A stretch of DNA of 49,630 nt, from assembly GCA_009773185.1 (NCBI GenBank), contig WPIF01000021.1, forward strand, positions 1 through 49,630, written 5' to 3'. The position numbers and the translations under genes were made by a program. How positions within the stretch are numbered: position 1 is the stretch's first letter; each line of letters begins with the position of its first letter. The notes beneath the pieces are model-generated. The model did not search any database and was not told the origin of the DNA. It saw only the letters and a program-made list of their open reading frames with translations. This stretch comes from Nitrospirota bacterium (GTDB lineage Bacteria; Nitrospirota; Thermodesulfovibrionia; Thermodesulfovibrionales; UBA1546). Positions 1 through 5,878 of the stretch are shown piece after piece.

Positions 1-2
1 AG

Positions 3-77
3 GGCATGGAAGAGAAGCTGAAAAAAATCTTCTCTCTGTATTATAAAAAACACCTTGAGTCAACGAGCCTTCGGTAA
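3..77 (+). CDS. possible 3' end of an upstream gene (partial)
   Basis: One plus-strand frame is open from the window edge to a TAA at 75-77 and encodes about 24 residues, rich in Lys and Glu, ending in KKHLESTSLR. It could be the C-terminus of a gene lying mainly outside the window. No motif is visible and the stretch is short enough to be chance, so no function is proposed. The other two plus frames close earlier (by position 21 and by about position 47). Confidence 0.3.
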   Translation, partial: GMEEKLKKIFSLYYKKHLESTSLR

Positions 78-155
78 CATTTTATTATGAGGCAACTGGA
101 AACGAAAACTTTTTACCTTGACAAACAGGGACTGTTAGGTTAAGAATTAAACAAG

Positions 156-1439
156 ATGGGAAAGTTATGCCTATTTGCTGTTTTATTCATTATGCTGGCT
201 TTCTGCGCGCCCGGTTATGCCGCTGATACAGGGCAGGCAGACATCCAGCCTGCGGCCCCGGGAAAAACAAACCCTGATATAGCAGCAGAGACTCTTATAA
301 TAAAGGCAGAGCCTGATGTAAAAGCCCCTGCATCAGGGCCGGCTATTGCCCCATACAAATCGAACCCGATAGCAGTAAAGGCAGTAGACCATAGCATATA
401 TCTCTTTTCAGACAGGATAAAAGAAAGATTCTCTCTCTACCTGAGCCGCTCAGGAAAATATCTTGAATTAATGAAAGAGATACTGAAAAGCAAAAATATC
501 CCTGAAGACATAGTATTCCTTTCCCTTGTCGAGAGCGGTTTTAATCCATATGCATATTCTGTTGCAAGGGCAGTCGGGCCCTGGCAGTTTATTTCCTCAA
601 CGGCCAGGAGGTATGGGCTTGTAATAGACTGGTGGAGGGACGAAAGAAGAGACCCTGTAAAATCCACAGAGGCTGCTGCAAATTATCTGAATGACCTTTA
701 TGAAATGTTCGGCTCATGGAACCTTGCAATGGCTGCATACAATGCAGGAGAAGGCAAGATATTGAGGGCGCTGCACCGCTCAAAGTCCGACGATTACTGG
801 TCTTTGTTAAAGACCCGGCATATAAGGCCCGAAACCAAAAACTATGTTCCCCACTTTATAGCTGCAAGCATGATTGCAGTAAATCCTGAAGAGTTCGGCT
901 TTAAAAATATAGAATACCATCAGCCGCTTGATTATGATGAAGTTACAATAACCGGCCCCCTTGACCTTGAGGTGGCGGCAGGCTGCGCGGATACAACCGT
1001 AGAGGTTATAAGAGAGCTTAACCCTGAACTCAGGAGATGGTGCACGCCTCCTGATATGCCTGTTTATATACTGAAGATACCCGCTGGCAGCAAAGAAATC
1101 TTTTTAAAAAATCTTGCTGACACCCCTGAAGAAGAAAGGTTCACTATTGAGACCTACTCTGTTAAAAAAGGCGACACCATTGACAAAATTGCAAAAAAAA
1201 CAGGGGTTACTGCAAGGGCAATCCTTGTGCTTAACTCTATGGATAAGGTGAAACCGCTGAAGCCCGGCACCCAGATATCTCTTCCCCCAAAAGAAAAATT
1301 TGAACTCGACAGAGACGACAGGTTTGAAATCAGAAAGGCGTCTTACAAAAAATCCCAAAAAAGCAAGGCTGTTAAGGCCAGGAACAAAAAAGTGCTTGTT
1401 ACATCCTTAAATATAAAAAAGAATACTGTTAGCGATTAA
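156..1439 (+). CDS. mltD: membrane-bound lytic murein transglycosylase D-like protein (SLT + LysM)
   Basis: Cleaves the MurNAc-GlcNAc bond of peptidoglycan with formation of 1,6-anhydro ends, in the periplasm. Residues 1-22 are a signal peptide (hydrophobic core, then APGYAA). A low-complexity Pro/Ala linker follows. The SLT domain spans about 95-240; SLVESGFNP carries the predicted catalytic Glu126, followed by GPWQFISSTARRYG and AMAAYNAGEGK, both standard for goose-type SLT folds. A LysM peptidoglycan-binding repeat lies at about 333-377 (YSVKKGDTIDKIAKKTG to GTQISLP). The C-terminal tail is basic. At 427 residues it is close to MltD length, but only one LysM is seen where E. coli MltD has two. 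The gene stands alone on + and converges with the TPR gene. No strong Shine-Dalgarno sequence is visible. The family is certain; the exact paralogue name is less so. Confidence 0.88.
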   Translation: MGKLCLFAVLFIMLAFCAPGYAADTGQADIQPAAPGKTNPDIAAETLIIKAEPDVKAPASGPAIAPYKSNPIAVKAVDHSIYLFSDRIKERFSLYLSRSGKYLELMKEILKSKNIPEDIVFLSLVESGFNPYAYSVARAVGPWQFISSTARRYGLVIDWWRDERRDPVKSTEAAANYLNDLYEMFGSWNLAMAAYNAGEGKILRALHRSKSDDYWSLLKTRHIRPETKNYVPHFIAASMIAVNPEEFGFKNIEYHQPLDYDEVTITGPLDLEVAAGCADTTVEVIRELNPELRRWCTPPDMPVYILKIPAGSKEIFLKNLADTPEEERFTIETYSVKKGDTIDKIAKKTGVTARAILVLNSMDKVKPLKPGTQISLPPKEKFELDRDDRFEIRKASYKKSQKSKAVKARNKKVLVTSLNIKKNTVSD

Positions 1440-1454
1440 TCCGCCTCCGGCAGA

Positions 1455-2147
1455 TTAACTCTTTTTCTCTCCGGCCTTTATTTGCGCCTCTTCTGCAAAA
1501 GGAGACTGCGGAAAGTTTTTTGTGAGCTCTTCGTATTTCTTCTTTGCATCATCAGCCTTGCCCATCGCCTCGAGTATCTTGCCTGATTCTATGAGAGAAA
1601 GGTCTTTATATGTGCCTGTCTTATACCTGTAAAGGATATCAAGGTATTTAAGCGCCTCCTCGTTGCTCCCCTTTTTAAGGCTGGCCATTGCCATCTTATA
1701 GTACGATAACGGGACAAACCTCTCATCATCAGGAAATTTCTGGTTTAATTCCCTGAGCGTATTTAATGCTTCGTCATATCTGCCCAGCTCGTAATAGCAG
1801 TTTGCAATATAGAACAGGGATACAGGTGATTTTTTTGTATCGTATGCCTTTTTAAACATTTCCAGTGATTTTTTGTATTGTTCTTCCCCTGCAACAGGCT
1901 GTGCCTGGTATAGGCCGTAATACATCTTATATGCCTCATATTCGAGTTTTTCAGCCTTATTTTTCGTCGTGCTGCTGTAAATAAAAAATCCTGCTATTGC
2001 GCCGGCAACAATAAGGATAGCTCCTGCCGCAGCCATCACTGAACTCTTTTTCTTTACCGCAGATTCTCTCAGCCTTGATATGGCTCCCTTTACCTCCATC
2101 TCAGAGGCTGTTTTTTTAACAACCTTTCTTTTTATTGGTTTTGGCAT
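1455..2147 (-). CDS. membrane-anchored TPR protein (YfgM/YbgF-like)
   Basis: A 230-residue protein with a basic cytoplasmic N-terminus, one hydrophobic segment at about 37-57 (AAAGAILIVAGAIAGFFIYS) and a periplasmic region of helical repeats. Recognisable TPR signatures include SLFYIANCYYELGRYDEAL and KALEAMGKADDAKKKYEEL-type helices near the C-terminus, with Pro at the helix ends. Such proteins act as scaffolds for envelope or Sec-associated complexes; the partner cannot be deduced here. The ATG shares one base with the stop of the upstream PHP gene (TAATG), implying translational coupling. It converges with the transglycosylase gene, leaving 15 bases between the stops and no clear terminator. 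Confidence 0.75.
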   Translation of the reverse strand: MPKPIKRKVVKKTASEMEVKGAISRLRESAVKKKSSVMAAAGAILIVAGAIAGFFIYSSTTKNKAEKLEYEAYKMYYGLYQAQPVAGEEQYKKSLEMFKKAYDTKKSPVSLFYIANCYYELGRYDEALNTLRELNQKFPDDERFVPLSYYKMAMASLKKGSNEEALKYLDILYRYKTGTYKDLSLIESGKILEAMGKADDAKKKYEELTKNFPQSPFAEEAQIKAGEKKS

Positions 2148-2803
2148 TAATCCCTCCTCAGAGCCTTTTCTACAATGGCCTTTGAATTTTCAAAAACAGA
2201 TTCTATGCGGTTTTCATCTATGCCCGAAGCAAGCAATATCTTTTTGGCTGCCTCCCTTGTTATCAGATCCGTTGGGCTGTGGGTGTCTGTATTTATTACT
2301 AAAGGCACCCCGAATTTTATGGCTTCTTTTGCAACATGCCCGTTAGCCAATGAATGCCCTTTCCTTGATGTAATCTCAAGGGCCACGCCTTTTTCTTTTG
2401 CAAAGAGCAGGTCTTCTGTAGAGATAAGTCCCGGATGTGAGAGTATGTCAGCGCCGGCCCCTATCGCAGCCTTATTTGTCCCCTGTTCTACCGGCTCGGC
2501 TATTGTCTCTCCATGCACAATAACTATTTTTGCGCCTAGCTGCCGTGCCTCTTTGACCATAGAAGGGATTAATGCAGGCGGGACATGCGTAATTTCTGCG
2601 CCGGGCAAGGCAGTAATCGGAATATGCCCTTTAAGCAGCTTCAATGCCTTTACAATCCGCGGTATCACCATGTCAATATTCGACTGGTCCACATGGTCTG
2701 TAATGGCAATTGCCCTGTAGCCGGTTACAGATGCCCTTCTTATCAGTTCAGCCGGCAATAACTCGCCATCGCTGAATAAACTATGTGTATGCAGGTCTAT
2801 CAT
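2147..2803 (-). CDS. PHP-domain phosphoesterase (histidinol-phosphatase-like)
   Basis: A 218-residue single-domain PHP protein. The metal ligands of the fold are visible in order: DLHTHSLFSDG (His5, His7), AITDH (Asp36, His37), the IVHGE segment, LSHPG, and NTDTHSP near residue 190. PHP enzymes use a trinuclear metal site to hydrolyse phosphomonoesters such as histidinol phosphate, or phosphodiesters. The substrate here is unknown, and no his genes are nearby. It is the first gene of a two-gene minus-strand unit with the TPR gene. Length matches the short stand-alone PHP phosphatases of anaerobic bacteria. Confidence 0.8.
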   Translation of the reverse strand: MIDLHTHSLFSDGELLPAELIRRASVTGYRAIAITDHVDQSNIDMVIPRIVKALKLLKGHIPITALPGAEITHVPPALIPSMVKEARQLGAKIVIVHGETIAEPVEQGTNKAAIGAGADILSHPGLISTEDLLFAKEKGVALEITSRKGHSLANGHVAKEAIKFGVPLVINTDTHSPTDLITREAAKKILLASGIDENRIESVFENSKAIVEKALRRD

Positions 2804-2859
2804 GACTGAGACATCATTTTATCAGAAATTAATTTTAAAATCATATCGGCGTATAAAAA

Positions 2860-3090
2860 TTACGATGCTTTCAGCACCTGAGTTTTTACAGGCAGAACCC
2901 CTGAAGGTTTACGCTCTCCTTTTGAAAGATAATTCAGTATCTCAAACCCTATTACACTCCCGTCTTCAGCTACGGAATAAACAACCTCTTTGCCTATATC
3001 GCTTTCCTTGCAGAATGCTTCTTTTTTTTCGTTGAACCTGACGAAAAGTGTATTGCCTTTCTCATCGTAAACTATCTTAATCGGTTTCAT
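2860..3090 (-). CDS. DUF2283 family small protein
   Basis: A 76-residue protein with the pattern typical of DUF2283: an N-terminal beta hairpin KIVYDEKGNTLFVRF, then a Glu-rich stretch and EDGSVIGFEILNYL. Proteins of this family are usually encoded next to a DUF4258 protein, as here, and are suspected antitoxin-like partners, though I know of no firm biochemical function. Its start overlaps the end of the DUF4258 gene by 14 bases, so the pair is co-translated. The unit is flanked by gaps of 56 and 88 bases. Confidence 0.7.
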   Translation of the reverse strand: MKPIKIVYDEKGNTLFVRFNEKKEAFCKESDIGKEVVYSVAEDGSVIGFEILNYLSKGERKPSGVLPVKTQVLKAS

Positions 3091-3385
3091 ACACTGTTAC
3101 CCCCTTTTTAATCTTATCTGTTAAATATGCTGTAATGATAAAACCATCTCCATTAAGATGGCGGCAAACAACACATAAGAAATAACCGCCATAAGGCGCA
3201 TAATAAAGATACACCGCCTTATCCTCTTTGCTGAGCCTGACATAAGCAGGATTCCTCAGTGTTTCCTTGACCTGCTCTTCCAATCCTGTTACCGATTCAT
3301 GCTTGCCGACTATAGCGTCCCAATGCCGCTTTGTTGTCCTGATTTGCTGCCCAAGTTTAGAAAGAACCTCAATATAAACTAACAT
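3077..3385 (-). CDS. DUF4258-like small protein, putative toxin-like partner
   Basis: A 102-residue protein. It contains RHWDAIVGKHESVTGLEEQV, LRNPAYVRLSKEDKAVYLYY and a C-terminal RHLNGDGFIITAYLTDKIKKG, which match the layout of DUF4258/PBECR-type small domains (alpha helix, then a three-stranded sheet ending in ITAYxTDxIK). These resemble compact RNase or toxin folds. Together with the overlapping DUF2283 gene it forms a toxin-antitoxin-like bicistron, with this gene first. The toxin role is inferred from gene pairing, not from a known activity. Confidence 0.62.
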   Translation of the reverse strand: MLVYIEVLSKLGQQIRTTKRHWDAIVGKHESVTGLEEQVKETLRNPAYVRLSKEDKAVYLYYAPYGGYFLCVVCRHLNGDGFIITAYLTDKIKKGVTVYETD

Positions 3386-3473
3386 CTTTAATTATCCTGT
3401 CCTTATTTTACCTGAATCTCTCTCTAAAATCATCTTTAGAATAAACATTATTTGCAGATTCTAAAAATTCTGC

Positions 3474-3842
3474 TTACTGCGGTCTCTTTGCTTTAAAGTT
3501 TTTATTAAAAGGGCTTTTTCTTTCAGGCACAAGGATAACAGTCTCATGGGCAGAACATCTTTTGTCTTTGACATCTTTGATAAACCTCAGGGAAGCAAAG
3601 CTGTCTGCTGTGATGGTGATTATTTCCTTCCCAAGGCTATAAGTGAAAGTATCTCCGTTAACAGACACAACCCTTTCGGCCTCAAGGATAATTGTGGATT
3701 CTTTATCGTGAGGAATAGATTGAAAATGAACAGCCTTATTTTGGCAGGGGTTCTCCCATGCAAAAGCATAAGCCAAGACAAAAACAGGGGCAAGGCAAAT
3801 GGTTATAAGCCCAACAATTTTATATCTCACCAAGCTTTTCAT
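3474..3842 (-). CDS. small exported hypothetical protein
   Basis: A 122-residue protein whose first 28 residues form a signal peptide (KSLVRYK then a hydrophobic core ending AYAFAW). The mature part is a beta-rich segment with two Cys, including HAETVILVP, and a basic tail. I do not recognise the family. Its ATG sits inside a piece of sequence resembling the tail of the restriction-methyltransferase gene (see 3836-3860), and it starts 15 bases after the stop of the HEPN-like gene, so it may be cotranscribed with that block. No function is proposed. Confidence 0.55.
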   Translation of the reverse strand: MKSLVRYKIVGLITICLAPVFVLAYAFAWENPCQNKAVHFQSIPHDKESTIILEAERVVSVNGDTFTYSLGKEIITITADSFASLRFIKDVKDKRCSAHETVILVPERKSPFNKNFKAKRPQ

Positions 3843-3860
3843 CCGTCACCACGATCTCAA
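3836..3860 (-). pseudogene. fragment resembling the C-terminus of a type IIG methyltransferase
   Basis: On the minus strand one frame reads EIVVTDEKLGEI then stop. This closely matches EIVITDEKIDGI near the end of the restriction-methyltransferase encoded at 5878-8835. At DNA level the 11-mer ttttcatccgt (3836-3846, + strand) recurs at 5945-5955 in the intact gene. The fragment is closed upstream by a TAA after fewer than 20 codons, so it is not a gene. It may be a relic of a duplicated or exchanged 3' end. The match is short and could be coincidence. Confidence 0.35.
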
Positions 3861-4768
3861 AACGAAAAAGTTCCCATTATCCACCACGGCGTTCTAACGT
3901 AAGGGGTATCGTACCCAAATATCGCTGGAATCAGCCGCTGATTAAAGCGGCGCAGGTGAAAAGATGCGGCAAGTCCTGGGCCGTCACTTGCTGTGCATGG
4001 TTGACCGCCACTCCATAGTGTCTCGTGTAACAAATCGGTTCGCAATTGAACGATCTCAGCAATAAGCGTTTTATCATACGGAATACCAAACTTCTCACAG
4101 AGAACAGTGAACCGTTTAGGATGTTTTGGGCATGGAAGCTTATGTATTATCTCAGTCAATTTCCAGCACCCATCAAAGACCATATATTCAATTATAAACT
4201 GTTCCCAATCCCATTCGTACGAGGGAGTCCGAGAGTGCATGTAAAGAATGTTACTAATCAGTTTTTGTTCTGTCGCAGGCCAGCTTTTCCAAAGCTGATA
4301 GCAATGAGATAAGAATTTTTCGGAAGTTTTCTTGGTTGGACGAATATTATGCGTGCTTTTGACAGGAATTCGACCATCATGCCACCATCCCTTAAATTGA
4401 AGTCTGACGCCAAAAAGATATGCAAGCAAGTAGATTAGAAAAGCACCTGCCCCTTTTCGAATATCCGCCTCAGTGTCACGTAGACATAAGACATGAGATG
4501 TGTAAACATACTGAAAAAACGAAGACGAAGGTTCAAAACTGAATATATCTGGCACTAAACTTGACAGGTCTGACCTTATCTGTTGAGCATCTTCCGGATA
4601 GATGAAACCTTTTGCGTCTTTATATTTGTCTATTACTGTAGAAACCTGATCTAACTCTTGAATTGGAGAAATGCTTCCGCCTTCAAATTTGATGTCCCAT
4701 TTGCAGGGCAAATAGCCGAAAAAATCGTGATTCACTTGTTTTTTACCTTCAAGCTTCAATCCTTTCAA
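3857..4768 (-). CDS. hypothetical protein with HEPN-like R-x4-H motif
   Basis: A 303-residue protein starting with TTG at 4768. An in-frame TAA lies directly upstream of that codon and AGAGGAAG provides a Shine-Dalgarno sequence, so this start is well supported. The N-terminal half contains a hydrophobic helix (FLIYLLAYLFGVRL, about 110-123). The C-terminal third is helical and holds RTDLLH (Arg243 to His248), which fits the R-x4-6-H motif of HEPN ribonuclease or sensor domains, though a Thr follows the Arg where a polar Asn/Asp is more usual. It lies downstream of a type IIG-like restriction enzyme and a PIN-like gene on the same strand, a setting typical of defence islands. I do not recognise the full-length family; the HEPN call is motif-based only. 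Confidence 0.5.
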   Translation of the reverse strand: MKGLKLEGKKQVNHDFFGYLPCKWDIKFEGGSISPIQELDQVSTVIDKYKDAKGFIYPEDAQQIRSDLSSLVPDIFSFEPSSSFFQYVYTSHVLCLRDTEADIRKGAGAFLIYLLAYLFGVRLQFKGWWHDGRIPVKSTHNIRPTKKTSEKFLSHCYQLWKSWPATEQKLISNILYMHSRTPSYEWDWEQFIIEYMVFDGCWKLTEIIHKLPCPKHPKRFTVLCEKFGIPYDKTLIAEIVQLRTDLLHETLWSGGQPCTASDGPGLAASFHLRRFNQRLIPAIFGYDTPYVRTPWWIMGTFSF

Positions 4769-4820
4769 TTATCTTCCTCTCGTCATCGGTCGTCTCAATA
4801 ACCGTAGCAATCAATTTGCG
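4749..4820 (-). pseudogene. second fragment resembling the methyltransferase C-terminus
   Basis: One minus-strand frame reads ETTDDERKIIERIEA then TGA. This resembles VTEEERKIIEG at the very end of the intact restriction-methyltransferase. The 14-mer attatcttcctctc (+ strand) occurs both here (4768-4781) and at 5888-5901. The stretch spans the junction between the PIN-like gene and the HEPN-like gene and supplies the latter's ribosome-binding site. It is probably a leftover of the same gene family, as at 3836-3860. Confidence 0.35.
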
Positions 4821-5878
4821 TTATCCTGAGTTAGCGCATTTAGCACGTTCTCTTCATTCCAAAGCACTCTTGAACCGTATATTTCATTAAGCTTTAATGG
4901 TTTATTGCATATCCAATCATGCAAGGGCTTTTCAGTAAAGAATGCATTGCAGTAGGGCAAAGCCCATGCTACATGAGAAAAATCAATAAGGTCATTTTTG
5001 TCGTATCGCTGCATTTTGTTATATCTGATGAAAGCATAAAGACTTGCGCTTATATGAAAAAATGGTAGTTCCTTATTAATTTTGTTTTGGGCAAAGGCAT
5101 TATAAATTCGATGTGATAACTCTACACTTTTTGATTCTGTCAAAGCTTCGCAGCTAACTGAACCTCCGGCATCATTTTGATAAAGATAAACCAAAAGTTT
5201 TTCAATTTCTGGCTTTGTTACATCAAGCACCCCAGCTATTTCATGCATAAACACTTCATGAAAGGAATTCCAATCTTTATTGTCATCTTTCCCTTGATTA
5301 AGTTTAGCGATAAGATTTTTTCTATCCCACAAAGGAAAATCATCTTTCATAGTTTTCAACATTTCGACCAACGTAATCTTTGAAAGGTGATCAAAAAATT
5401 TAATTCTTATATCGTTCATCTGATGATTAGAAAGTTCCTGTATTGATGGATACATTTCTCCCATTACAAACGGCACTTTTGTAAAAACATATTTTGCAGG
5501 ATTAAAAATAGATTTGTTTTCTGTTTTTGCCTGACAAAGACGCACAAAACTAAGAAGTTCTTGCCCCACAATATTAAAAGGTGATATAAAGCAAATTTGC
5601 TGGCTAAGTTCATCCATAACCTGTGCCATTTTCAATCTTTTCTCTTTATCTCCTATATTCATAAGTTCATAAAAAATATGGGGGCTTAGAGGACAAATAG
5701 CAACTTCTTTTTGTACAAGGTTCTTTAGTCTTCTATAGATTTCTGTTTGTGTAATAGTTGCTTTTTCGGTTGATGCATCACGCATATAAACCCAGTATTT
5801 CGTATCAAGATAAATGCGATACTTCTTCATTACCACATTACCAATCTCAATCCTAAACTTTTGAGAATGAGCTTCCAT
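4811..5878 (-). CDS. PIN-like domain protein
   Basis: A 355-residue protein. The N-terminus KKYRIYLDTKYWVYMRD has the beta strand plus acidic residue of PIN-like nucleases, and the C-terminal part contains DFSHVAWALPYCNAFFTEK, which matches the D-x2-H ... F-x-T segment that closes the PIN active site. PIN domains are Mg-dependent RNases. The chosen start is the ATG at 5878, whose A is also the last base of the methyltransferase stop (TGATG). A TTG one codon earlier and an ATG at 5830, directly before the PIN fold, are alternatives. The gene is visibly AT-rich compared with purA or serA, suggesting horizontal acquisition. A defence role alongside the restriction enzyme is inferred from context. 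Confidence 0.6.
   Translation of the reverse strand: MEAHSQKFRIEIGNVVMKKYRIYLDTKYWVYMRDASTEKATITQTEIYRRLKNLVQKEVAICPLSPHIFYELMNIGDKEKRLKMAQVMDELSQQICFISPFNIVGQELLSFVRLCQAKTENKSIFNPAKYVFTKVPFVMGEMYPSIQELSNHQMNDIRIKFFDHLSKITLVEMLKTMKDDFPLWDRKNLIAKLNQGKDDNKDWNSFHEVFMHEIAGVLDVTKPEIEKLLVYLYQNDAGGSVSCEALTESKSVELSHRIYNAFAQNKINKELPFFHISASLYAFIRYNKMQRYDKNDLIDFSHVAWALPYCNAFFTEKPLHDWICNKPLKLNEIYGSRVLWNEENVLNALTQDNAN

Noticed and set aside
2175-2720. Long plus-strand frame opposite the PHP gene
   Set aside because: It is antisense to a clear PHP domain gene with all metal motifs; the translation has no domain-like pattern.
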